Shown: in pieces, positions 48,001-56,576 of the stretch | Layout of the letters: the number at the start of each line of letters is the position of its first letter | Position numbering within the stretch: position 1 is the first letter of the stretch | Origin: Mytilus edulis | Lineage: Eukaryota > Mollusca > Bivalvia > Mytilida > Mytilidae | Length of the DNA stretch: 64,000 nt | Assembly: GCF_963676685.1 (NCBI RefSeq) | Contig: NC_092346.1 | Coordinates: 96,213,917-96,277,916 of the forward strand | Direction: 5' to 3' | Translations under genes and position numbers: made by a program | The notes under the pieces: model-generated | The model's database searches: none | Seen by the model: the letters and a program-made list of their open reading frames with translations, nothing else | What the model was told of the DNA's origin: nothing

Positions 48001-51000
48001 TCCATACAACATACCTCTAAACTAGCTTGAAATGCACTGGTCATTATATTGTCATGAGGTCCAGCTTTGATCAAGATACTCAAATGAATATAAAACATGA
48101 GAATATAGAAAGTAACAGGAACTCCAATCAGGAAGGTCAGTCTAGCAATAAGGTGCTTTATCAAATTAAACTGAAATATAAAAATATTCTTAGTTTGAAC
48201 AAAAATGCATACATAGTATTCATGTTATAAAGTAAGATTTGTTTAAGTTCATCCTTAAAAAACATCACAGAAACTCTGACGATCAATAGGTTGAATAGCA
48301 CTCATTTTTTCAAACTCTGTAAATATGTCTACATTAAAGCTGATGTTGGTTTTTTTACAGTGTAAGATTTATTATTTTTGATTTTGTATTCCTTCACTTA
48401 GTATGTATTCATGATGGTGAAATATTCAAAACTTAAAATCATATTCAATTTTATATTATAAAGAAACTTGTGAAACTCTGAAGTAAATTTTACATTACAC
48501 TATTTTAAACATCCAAACTATCCTAAGATTTGTAATTGTACTGCAACCATGCATATATATTTGTGTATATTAAATAAAATCTTCTGAAATCAGGGAACAA
48601 GTATTCCATGATCTCAGATGACACTTACATCAGATCTATAATTATCTGCCAACATAAACCAGAAATCTTTGGCAGACAATAATAATACTACAATCGCTGT
48701 GAAAACTCCTACATACTTCACACTGAAAATAGAGAACAATTATATCAAAATAAATAATTGAAAACAAAACAAAATGAAAGTGTTGCCGACTGACAGAAGT
48801 GATCATCACATTTCATGTTGGCACAATTTTCCAAAACTTGTGTTTCCTTAAATTTTTTAAAATACACACTATTGACCTAACACAATTTAAAGCTTGGCAA
48901 AGTGTATACACACTTGGCTACAATCTTTGTGGAAATATATTAATTTCATTTGAGCTCTGCGGGAGCGGAAGGGAGAGGCACTTCAATACTTAATTGATAG
49001 GAAGTGGCACTGGGGTTCTGTTACCCCACACTTTACATATAATTTAGGTTTTAAAAATGTATACCTTTCCATATATTCCATAGGTAAAAATTTAACCTTT
49101 TCCCATTTTGTTTGGGTTTCATGTGGTGTGTAACTCAAAAGTAGAATACATGTACTTAAGTTCCAAAAGTGAGAAAATTGGTTAATAAAAACACAACCAG
49201 GAACACCAAGAAAGATGAACAACGAAGAAGTTATGGGAACCTAATTGACATTATCATATATTTGTGATAGTTTTCCTGACCAATTCACACATTTTCAAGC
49301 TTGTGACCTATTCCAGAAGCACCTCCTATCACCTTGTATATAGGAAGCGTCCTCGGAGCATTTGAGTTCTAGAGATGATTTTTTTTTCTCTCACTAAGTG
49401 GCGCCTACCTTTTAATGTTATTTCACTGTATAATCCTGGCCTTCACATTATTGTTTTCTTCTTTTTCAGGAAAGAGGTAAAACAATTCCACATACCATTT
49501 AGTGTTTACCAGACGTCTTTCACATAAACCGTGGATATATATTTCATTTGTCATATCCATATAAACCCTGCCCTCATTTTAGTGTGTATAAGTTATGGAC
49601 AGAACCAACTTGTGTAGCAGGAATTCTGGTATTCACCGGTGTATGAATCTCATAGAAATGTACTGGTTTGTTGCACTTAACTTTCATAAGCGTTTGAAAT
49701 ATATTTTGAGTGTAAAGGTGTGCAGAACTTACCTTAGTGTGCAGGTAAATGAAATCCCTGTCAAAAACAACCAGAAAAACCAAGGCACTGAAAATTCTCT
49801 GAAAAAAATGAGGTATAAAAAGTTCATAATTCCTTTATTAACTATATAATATAAAGCATGATACCTACAAGCAGATAATTTTTGAAAATATACAGTGCGA
49901 TTAAAAAAGCACAAATGTACAGTCTAAGTAAGAAAGTCATCCTATTGTCTGTGGTCTACTTCAACAAGATTTCATTTTAAACAAGTAAAAATGACAAAGA
50001 AGTGGGAAATTTAAAATAAAACTGTATCTCTATAAATTTTACTTTACACTACTTATCTAAGAAAATAGCACACAGTATATTAAAACAATTGTTAGATTTG
50101 ACCTCTACATTGACATTGATCTTACCACTTTACCATAGCACACAGTATATTAAAACAATTGATTGATTTGACCTCTACAATGACATTGATCTTATCACCT
50201 TACCTGTGTGTTAAACTCCTGAACTTGAGAAAACTGTAAATTGTTAGACACATGAAAAATAACAACATTCCTTCCATCAACATGAATCTGGACTGAACTA
50301 ATAATGCATTGTCTGGAATTAGAATAGAATATTAATATATATTACACACACAAACTAGCAAATTATTTATCATATAAGCTGACTTCCAATCAATTGATAA
50401 TAATTACATAACATGTATGTTCCCTTTAAATACGTTATTTGTTATTTGGATTAGCTAACAGCAATCCTCGTCATTCTGAAACAAACCTTTGTTTCAAAAT
50501 GAAATGTATCATTCATGATGATATGAGCTTGCACAATAAAGTACACAGATAAATAAAAGAAAATCTTGATAGAAATTGTGTTTCATGATCCTAGCAAAAA
50601 AAAAATATTTTTAAGTATTAAATGTTTCTTTTAGAAATTTTAAAGGGTTGTAAAAGCCTTGATCATGCATACATTTTTAGAATGATGTGCTTCCATGCTT
50701 CATACAAAATGTACTTCGGTCAACACTTTTACACCCAAATAAATTTACAATACAAAGTATAACATATGACAAATTGACATTCTCTACTACCTAGTAAAAA
50801 AAAGAAATAACTCTTACCTAATAAAACAAACATTCCTGCTAGCAATGCAGACCATCGGGACATTTTTAGTTCCACACAGATCTGGTATATTAAAGGTACC
50901 ACTAAACTACCCATCACAGCTGGTGGTAATCTCAGCTGGTAAACAGGAAACTGAGGGGAAAACTCTGAAATAAATCAATGGTTCAAATAAACTTGAACAA

Positions 51001-54000
51001 ACAAAAATTTAAAATGTTCATTAATTACTTCACCTATTAAAGTATTTGTCTAATTGTCTGTTTGTAGAATTTTTACTCTCAGGTTGGGCGTTTTATGTTT
51101 CCACATATTTGGGGATTTACATTTTATAACTTTGGGCACTGCTTTTGATTACATTGCACACATTTATTTTACAGGTAAACTCAGGCTCATATTGAACTCT
51201 ATAAAACAAAATATAAAGGGATCATGAAAAAAATCCTGTTTAACTTCATTGCGAATATTTCAGAGTGAATTGTGTTTCAATAAATAGTGAATGCTTTAAA
51301 ATTAGTGAATAACTTGTTAGTTTGTAAAGTTGTTACAGCACAAACATGGAGATTCCTTGGTCTGAAACAAATTGGGGAAATAATTCATAAGTATATGATG
51401 GATTTACTTTCCGTATTGATAGAAAACTGAAGTCAGAGGATATTTCTCGGCGATGCACTGTTAAGGATTGCAAAGCCATAATAAAAACTGGCAAACATTC
51501 TCAGTGGAAACTGTGAACATAAACATGGTTGTAGATTATTAAATCATGATGTGACAATCCAGTTTATAGTACAATGTATACACAATAACACTTACCTGCA
51601 CCAATTCTGTCAAAGTTTATGTCACCTTCAAAACCACTATAACCACCTAGAAGATATATAACACTTTTCATTTCTTTACTTTTAAGACTATTTTATTGAA
51701 ATGAATGTGGGAGGGTAGGAAAGGATTCCCCCACCCCCTTCCAACAATACCATGGTTGCCTATAATTCCTTACATTCACTGTATTTGAACTTCAAAGGAT
51801 AGTTGTCTCATAGGCAATCATACAACATCTCCTTATTTATATATACTTACTTTAAGTAATTTTGCATTCAACTAAATAAGGAACAGTACAAATGGTCCAA
51901 AACTCATAAAAATAAATCTGTCCATTTTAAAGGAATAGCTCTAAATTAAAATTAAGTAAATTTGCAATTTTTAAAACTATTATGTATCAAATAAAAATCC
52001 TTTCTAAACACGGATAAATCCCAGGTCTTCAAGTACTGGGGATATCTATAAATTTATTGCATTAAATTACATGTAACACATTTAGATATTTAAAATAGCT
52101 ACAAAAAAATATGTTTTACCTCTTTTGGTTAAGACTAGTTTGCATTATTACAAATGATAAATGTTTCTGTTCGTAAATTCTTTGTTTTTGTACTTGATAT
52201 AAAATTTAAAACTACTGTCTACTAAATTTTTTATTTGGTTTTAATGGAATATATGACAAACAAACAAATGAAGGTATTTTTTTTTAAGATTGCATGCAAA
52301 AATCTGAAACATTGTACATAGCAGTGGAATGGTGTACACAGAAGTTAGATGCTATTTATACAAACCTGCTAATGCGAGGAGCATTTTTCCTAAAGGAGGA
52401 TGTGAATCAAAGAAGAAAATTCTCTGTAGGTATAATGAAGCATATTTTGCAAAGTGTAACTCATCAAATCTGAAATAAAATAAAATTAAACAGATTATAT
52501 ATTTTATTGTATAACCATGAAGCTGTATTTTAAGAAAGTTTTCAAACGAAAATCTCTATCAATTCATGAAAAGTGACTGTTTAACAATTATCTTATACTA
52601 TTGAAATGTGTCATTGGAAAACCATTTTAATAAAGGATAGTAAATGTGGAACCATGAATGATTACTCATTTAGAACAATTAGAAGAACCCCTGGTTTTGG
52701 TGTAGTTTATGTTGCTCAGTCTTAGGTATTGTATGTAGTGGTTGTGGACTGTTGTTTGCCTTTAAGTTGGGTATCATTTTTAGCCTTTGGTATTGACAAA
52801 TGTTTGTAAGACTTAAGATTTTTAATTATCTCATTTTGTGCTTTCTTTTATTCCTATTTATAACAGTTAATAATGAAATCACAAGCTCTAACATAAATAG
52901 CACTTAACCGAGCCAGATTCTCTATATGTCTGTCCCAAAGTCAGGCGCCTGTAATTCAGTGGTTGATTGTTTGCTGCATAGATGTTTTTTTGTTAATTGT
53001 TTTGTACATTAATCAGGCATTTAGTTTTCTTGATTGAATTGTTTTACATTTGTCATTTTCCTATTGTTTCTATGCTTCAAGAACAAAGGTAATTTTTCAG
53101 CTGTAGAACTCTCCATCAAAACTATTATAAATATCAGGGCAGTATATGAAATGCTAATTATAATACACTTTAACAAAGACATCTAACAAAATCACTTTGT
53201 AAGTCTATAAGATGCCTCACACAATACAAAAAAAAGAGTCCTTTTACAGGAGAAGTTAGTACAGATCTATATAGATATACAGTGTAAGGTTAGAGGCTTT
53301 AGGACTGTACAGATTATCTTTAATTCCACACAAACCTATAATGACATGATACCTACACTACAGCTCTGGGAAATCCTAGTCTCCAAAGCTTAGTGGCTAC
53401 TGATAAAATAACCAACAGATACTACAGCTCTAGGAAATCCTAGTCTCTAAAGCCTAGTGGCTACTGATAAAATAACCATTATAAAGGCATTATTGATACC
53501 TACACTACAGCTCTAGGAAATCCTAGTCTCCAAAGCCTGGTGGCTACTGATAAAATAACCAACAGATACCGACACTACAGCTCTAGGAAATCCTAGTCTC
53601 CAAAGCCTAGTGGCTACTGATAAAATAACCAACATTGATACCTACACTACAGCTCTAGGAAATCCTAGTCTCCAAAGCCTGGTGGCTACTGATAAAATAA
53701 CCAACAGATACTACAGCTCTAGGAAATCCTAGTCTCCAAAGCCTGGTGGCTACTGATAAAATAACCATTATAAAGGCATTATTGATACCTACACTACAGC
53801 TCTAGGAAATCCTAGTCTCCAAAGCCTGGTGGCTACTGATAAAATAACCAACAGATACTACAGCTCTAGGAAATCCTAGTCTCTAAAGCCTGGTGGCTAC
53901 TGATAAAATAACCAACATTGATACCTACACTACAGCTCTAGGAAATCCTAGTCTCCAAAGCCTGGTGGCTACTAATAAAATAACCAACAGATACCTACAC

Positions 54001-56473
54001 TACAGCTCTAGGAAATCCTAGTCTCCAAAGCCTGGTGGCTACTGATTAAATAACCATTATAAAGGCATTATTGATACCTACACTACAGCTCTAGGAAATC
54101 CTAGTCTCCAAAGCCTAGTGGCTACTGATAAAATAACCATTATAAAGGCATTATTGATACCTACACTACAGCTCTAGGAAATCCTAGTCTCCAAAGCCTA
54201 GTGGCTACTGATAAAATAACCAACATTGATACCGACACTACAGCTCTAGGAAATCCTAGTCTCCAAAGCCTAGTGGCTACTGATAAAATAACCAACAATG
54301 ATACCTACACTTCAGCTCTAGGAAACCCTGGTCTCCAAAGCCTATTGGCTACTGATAAAATAACCAACATTGATACCGACACTACAGCTCTAGGAAATCC
54401 TAGTCTTCAAAGCCTGGTGGCTACTGATAAAATAACCAACAGATACCTACACTACAGCTCTAGGAAATCCTAGTCTCCAAAGCCTAGGGGCTACTAATAA
54501 AATAACCAACAGATACCTACACTACAGCTCTAGGAAATCCTAGTCTCCAAAGCCTAGTGGCTACTGATAAAATAACCAACAGATACCTACACTACAGCTC
54601 TAGGAAATCCTAGTCTCCAAAGCCTAGTGGCTACTGATAAAATAACCAACAGATACCTACACTACAGCTCTAGGAAATCCTAGTCTCCAAAGCCTAGTGG
54701 CTACTGATAAAATAACCAACAGATACCTACACTACAGCTCTAGGAAATCCTAGTCTCCAAAGCCTAGTGGCTACTGATAAAATAACCAACAATGATACCT
54801 ACACTTCAGCTCTAGGAAACCCTAGTCTCCAAAGCCTATTGGCTACTGATAAAATAACCAACAATGATACCTACACTTCAGCTCTAGGAAAACCTGGTCT
54901 CCAAAGCCTATTGGCTACTGATAAAATAACCAACATTGATACCTACACTACAGCTCTAGGAAACCCTGGTCTCCAAAGCCTATTGGCTACTGATAAAATA
55001 ACCAACATTGATACCGACACTACAGCTCTAGGAAATCCTAGTCTTCAAAGCCTGGTGGCTACTGATAAAATAACCAACAGATACCTACACTACAGCTCTA
55101 GGAAATCCTAGTCTCCAAAGCCTAGGGGCTACTGATAAAATAACCAACAGATACCTACACTACAGCTCTAGGAAATCCTAGTCTCCAAAGCCTAGTGGCT
55201 ACTGATAAAATAACCAACAGATACCTACACTACAGCTCTAGGAAATCCTAGTCTCCAAAGCCTAGTGGCTACTGATAAAATAACCAACAGATACCTACAC
55301 TACAGCTCTAGGAAATCCTAGTCTCCAAAGCCTAGTGGCTACTGATAAAATAACCAACAATAACTGAACAACATCCACTTCAAACTGTATGGAGAAAGGT
55401 CGTGACCTTTGAGATGATTCTTCTCTTCTACCTTCATCTAAACTACTTGGTCTTGGTGAACCATCACCCTTTAAAATATAATTATAAAATGTTTAATGTA
55501 TAAACTAACCTTTATGTTGTCATGATTTTTCTGACTCCAAAATTATTGAAATTTCATGTATAAGTTCCAACTTCCATGTAAATTTGGTTTAAATGTTTTA
55601 AAATATAATATAAAAATTTATTTTATACATGTACATACCCCTATGAAATGAAATGATTGGCAGCCATCATGAAATTTGCTTTAAATCATGTAAACTTTTG
55701 TTCCTGTTCATTCTTAACTTTTTTTATATATAAAAACAAATATTTCACTTTTAATGAAATAAAATCTCACTTATTATTATATACACATGCTTACCTTTCA
55801 GTATTGATTGTTTATTAGGGTCATTATCGTTTTACTTAATTGATGTAAACATTTTAATCACAAGAAATGTGTTTATATGACTACATGTATAAGCCAAAAA
55901 GGAAAAGTTTTTTTTAACTACTCCTACATGTAACTACATTGTACAACCTTAGAGTTTTATTTCTATTCAAATCACCCAAATGTTTATTATTTTATCTGAT
56001 TAAATCTGATCTGTGTATACATGTACATGTATCTATGTTTAGTATATCTGTGATGTTGGATTATTGTATCACAAATCAATTGACCATATTTTCCCAGTAT
56101 TTACCACCGGCCTGGTTAATACTGATATTAAAGCTTTTTTGTCAACTTTGCACTAATGTTTAATATAAATAAGAAAATGTAGTATGGGTGCCAATTAGAC
56201 AGATCACAATTTATGAAAAGTTAAAAATTATAGGTCAAAGTGCAGCCTTCAACACAGAGCTTTGGTTCACACCAAACTGCAAATTATAAAGGTCCCCAAA
56301 AATGAGCCTTCTTTTACCCAAAATGAAATATTAAGTACCTCTAATCTTTGTGGTGTAGGTAAAGATCTGTCTAATGTAGATTCTGTTAATGAAGTTCTGT
56401 CTAATGCAGCATCTGATTCTGGTTTGTGCTGGTTTGCTATTGAACCTTCTACTGTTGTTTGTTCTTCCATCAT
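35908..56473 (-). CDS. POMT1, protein O-mannosyltransferase 1, complete in 18 coding exons
   Basis: POMT1 is an ER membrane enzyme of family GT39. With POMT2 it transfers mannose from dolichyl-phosphate-mannose to Ser/Thr of substrates such as dystroglycan. Coding exons in transcript order: 56339-56473, 55299-55468, 52366-52469, 51596-51646, 50818-50964, 50204-50312, 49733-49798, 48629-48722, 48015-48170, 46412-46641, 45810-45902, 44676-44772, 44148-44240, 43652-43766, 43049-43263, 42333-42459, 38137-38314, 35908-36085. All joints have GT/AG and matching phase; the sum is 2,358 bp, 785 residues plus stop, slightly longer than vertebrate POMT1. The conserved acidic pair is in FDELHF (104-105), HPP at 125-127, MIR-type repeats span about 345-550, and the C-terminal part is hydrophobic. 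POMT1 is preferred over POMT2 because the [17 protein letters not shown] and SHQQQVTCY segments match it. Confidence 0.97.
36338..36793. mobile_element. TA-type MITE, copy 2 (reverse orientation)
   Basis: A 456-bp rc copy of the element at 16305-16772, ends GGTGTAATACCACCA and TGGTGGTATTACTCC (one change). It directly abuts the exon 17 array in POMT1 intron 17. Confidence 0.85.
36795..38136. repeat. 80-100-bp tandem array derived from the POMT1 exon 17 donor
   Basis: About 14 units, each on the minus strand reading CTTAGCAGCAACAGCATTAA, TCGATCATTTATATGTTGTT, TCACATAG|gttagt and then intron sequence up to TCTCCCCTTAGTG. The exon 17 end and its donor form the terminal unit. Two units lack the GCAGCAACAGC segment. 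Nearly all copies read GTTAGT where the true donor reads GTGAGT. Confidence 0.95.
38137..38314 (-). CDS. POMT1 exon 17
   Basis: Residues 668-726: [20 protein letters not shown] and [14 protein letters not shown], a membrane pair. Donor CACATAG|gtgagt. The last 60 coding bases plus the donor make up the array downstream. Confidence 0.95.
38320..39344. other. POMT1 intron 16, proximal part
   Basis: AT-rich intron sequence with no recognised element apart from T runs near 38660. Confidence 0.4.
39345..42045. mobile_element. 2.7-kb non-autonomous TIR element in POMT1 intron 16
   Basis: Outer inverted ends read TTTCAGACAAGG (left) and, inverted, TCTCAGACAGG (right), continuing as CAGTATGCCCAGAGAGTTTG against CAGTACGCCCAAGGAGTTTG. 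Further in, both sides carry GGTGTGACACCGCG-like sequence. The left arm is split by an 80-bp hairpin (39369-39449). The interior has a direct duplication of about 280 bp (41130-41400 and 41405-41690, sharing TAGTATTTTCTTTTTTACTTG type text) and no transposase frame that I can recognise. Confidence 0.7.
39369..39449. mobile_element. 80-bp hairpin inserted in the TIR
   Basis: An imperfect palindrome (ATGTGACATTCCCTGCTTAT... inverted as ...ATAAGCAATAAATTTCACAT) with a CTTCCCCTTCGGCTC loop, flanked by TATA on both sides. It interrupts the left arm of the surrounding element. Confidence 0.65.
42333..42459 (-). CDS. POMT1 exon 16
   Basis: Residues 626-667: [20 protein letters not shown] membrane region, then LLRRRRGW and FDLTTG at the splice. 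Donor ACAG|gtacat. Confidence 0.95.
42555..42696 (-). repeat. Two degenerate copies of the POMT1 exon 15 end and donor
   Basis: On the minus strand TTTATGGATAAAAATGTGAC...GGATGAGCCTTAATAAT (42640-42690) and a weaker copy (42555-42610) match exon 15's end. With the exon they make three tandem units of about 80 bp. A family A repeat is inserted in the middle unit. Confidence 0.75.
42697..43023 (+). mobile_element. Interspersed repeat family A, 5'-truncated copy
   Basis: Matches the last 330 bp of the copy at 653-1332, from TTGGCTAGAGGTATAGGGGG to TTCTCAATTTTATT. It is flanked by ATTCTA on both sides, fitting a 6-bp target duplication. Confidence 0.82.
43049..43263 (-). CDS. POMT1 exon 15
   Basis: Residues 554-625: [29 protein letters not shown] and [11 protein letters not shown]. 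Donor AAT|gtaagt; the exon end is duplicated downstream. Confidence 0.95.
43382..43624. mobile_element. Short MITE in POMT1 intron 14
   Basis: A 243-bp element with 14-bp perfect inverted ends ACTGTGGATTCATT. It fills most of the intron between exons 14 and 15. Confidence 0.75.
43652..43766 (-). CDS. POMT1 exon 14
   Basis: Residues 516-553: [17 protein letters not shown] and [13 protein letters not shown]. The donor (AAAAA|gtaaga) lies about 28 bp from the end of a MITE. Confidence 0.94.
44148..44240 (-). CDS. POMT1 exon 13
   Basis: Residues 485-515, [20 protein letters not shown] and [11 protein letters not shown]: third MIR repeat. Phase 0 at both ends. Confidence 0.94.
44676..44772 (-). 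CDS. POMT1 exon 12
   Basis: Residues 452-484: [20 protein letters not shown] and AQNLWRV. Acceptor ctatttttag|CCATGACG. Degenerate tandem copies of acceptor plus exon lie directly upstream. Confidence 0.94.
44773..44990 (-). repeat. Degenerate copies of the POMT1 exon 12 acceptor and 5' half
   Basis: Upstream of exon 12, three worn units of 70-80 bp repeat the order TTAG, C(C/T)ATGACGTGGCA-like, GTAA.TTGTTACATAGATTAC and AATGTT. The nearest copy is the clearest (TTGTTACATAGATTACAATG is shared exactly with the exon). Confidence 0.8.
45000..45720. repeat. Bivalve-type interspersed repeat in POMT1 intron 11
   Basis: Starts AAGGTGCCTGTGTTGCTCAC and contains AACTCCTGTAGTTTTGATGT and GATTGGTTAAAGTAAGCCCA, phrases of a widespread bivalve repeat family. 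No gene. Confidence 0.55.
45810..45902 (-). CDS. POMT1 exon 11
   Basis: Residues 421-451, with [20 protein letters not shown] of the second MIR repeat. Donor AATAG|gtcagt. Confidence 0.93.
46412..46641 (-). CDS. POMT1 exon 10 (first MIR repeat)
   Basis: Residues 345-420: [39 protein letters not shown] and [10 protein letters not shown], typical of the first MIR-like repeat. Confidence 0.96.
46650..47538. other. POMT1 intron 9, distal part
   Basis: AT-rich intron sequence with no recognised element. Confidence 0.4.
47539..48014. repeat. 58-bp tandem array derived from the POMT1 exon 9 donor
   Basis: Nine units in all (47539-48060) counting the one that holds the real exon end. Each minus-strand unit reads ATGACCAGTGC(A/C)TTTCAAGC, TAGTTTAGAG|gtatgt and TGTATGGACTTAAGATTATA. 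Units fall into alternating subtypes (GCATTT or GCCTTT, TAGAG or TCGAG), suggesting duplication of pairs. Confidence 0.97.
48015..48170 (-). CDS. POMT1 exon 9
   Basis: Residues 293-344: helix [18 protein letters not shown], then [16 protein letters not shown] leading to the MIR region. Donor GAG|gtatgt. The last 30 coding bases and donor are repeated eight more times downstream. Confidence 0.95.
48629..48722 (-). CDS. POMT1 exon 8
   Basis: Residues 261-292: [20 protein letters not shown], a membrane helix, then [11 protein letters not shown]. Donor GAT|gtaagt. Confidence 0.94.
48725..49730. other. POMT1 intron 7
   Basis: No recognised element; a 79-codon frame at 48983-49222 shows no family features. 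Confidence 0.4.
49733..49798 (-). CDS. POMT1 exon 7 (66 bp)
   Basis: Residues 239-260: [19 protein letters not shown], a membrane helix. Acceptor after a T run (ttttttcag). Confidence 0.92.
50067..50206. repeat. Two 70-bp units at the POMT1 exon 6 donor
   Basis: AGCACACAGTATATTAAAAC opens both units (50067, 50137) and TTACCAT / TTACCTG closes them, so the complement of the donor GTAAGG is copied as GTAAAG. Only the donor and intron are clearly duplicated, not coding sequence. Confidence 0.85.
50204..50312 (-). CDS. POMT1 exon 6
   Basis: Residues 203-238: [20 protein letters not shown], then a membrane helix ending [10 protein letters not shown]. Donor CACACAG|gtaagg, followed by a two-copy 70-bp duplication. 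Confidence 0.94.
50818..50964 (-). CDS. POMT1 exon 5
   Basis: Residues 154-202: [18 protein letters not shown], then hydrophobic segments [14 protein letters not shown] and the [13 protein letters not shown] helix. Donor TTAG|gtaaga. Confidence 0.93.
51385..51530 (+). pseudogene. FLYWCH-type zinc finger remnant
   Basis: The plus strand reads [16 protein letters not shown] then [17 protein letters not shown] and later KHKHGC, resembling the FLYWCH domain that occurs in MULE-type transposase proteins and some host proteins. Flanking frames are broken; probably a transposon relic in POMT1 intron 4. Confidence 0.6.
51596..51646 (-). CDS. POMT1 exon 4 (51 bp)
   Basis: Residues 137-153, [17 protein letters not shown], luminal loop. 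The smallest coding exon; borders are cttctag|GT and GCAG|gtaagt. Confidence 0.92.
52366..52469 (-). CDS. POMT1 exon 3 (acidic and HPP motifs)
   Basis: Residues 102-136: [13 protein letters not shown] with the conserved Asp-Glu pair, and [12 protein letters not shown]. Clean tttcag acceptor and GCAG|gtttgt donor. Confidence 0.95.
52690..53070 (+). repeat. Diverged interspersed repeat in POMT1 intron 2
   Basis: Contains TGTAGTTTATGTTGCTCAGT and CTGTCCCAAAGTCAGGCGCC, the latter resembling the CCCAAGTCAGGAGCC segment of family A. Likely a related, older family. Confidence 0.5.
53352..55298. repeat. 70-bp tandem array derived from the POMT1 exon 2 donor
   Basis: About 27 units beside the real exon end. 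On the minus strand each reads GTTATTTTATCAGTAGCCAC, TAGGCTTTGGAGACTAGGAT, TTCCTAGAGCTGTAGT|gtaggt, which is 56 bases of coding sequence plus the donor. Some units carry a 22-bp addition (CATTATAAAGGCATTATTGA). A few have changed donors (GTCGGT) or CTTCAG for CTACAG. Confidence 0.97.
55299..55468 (-). CDS. POMT1 exon 2 (first membrane segment)
   Basis: Residues 46-101 plus two bases: an acidic stretch, then [20 protein letters not shown] and PRAV, the first transmembrane segment of the family. Donor GTAGT|gtaggt. The final 56 coding bases and the donor are the repeat unit of the array that follows. Confidence 0.93.
55475..56330. other. POMT1 intron 1
   Basis: AT-rich intron sequence with no recognised element. 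Confidence 0.4.
56339..56473 (-). CDS. POMT1 exon 1 (start codon)
   Basis: Residues 1-45, a hydrophilic N-terminus starting [14 protein letters not shown] immediately precedes the first ATG in frame. Donor TTAGAG|gtactt, phase 0. An upstream non-coding exon is likely; possible acceptors are at about 56490-56510. Confidence 0.82.
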
Positions 56474-56576
56474 TTATCTGATACTTTGCCCTTAAACATT
56501 ATAAGATGAATTAGGAAATTACATATTTATATGCATGTATCTTTATATTATATGAAGTATTATAGTAAAAAAATTT

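Noticed and set aside
54201-55111. Plus-strand frames of 90-114 codons with repeated ATDKITN
   Set aside because: They are the antisense of the POMT1 exon 2 derived array.
9191-56473. A functional cluster of glycosylation genes (B3GAT plus POMT1)
   Set aside because: Both are glycosyltransferases, but they are 20 kb apart with independent structures, and two genes are too few to infer clustering.
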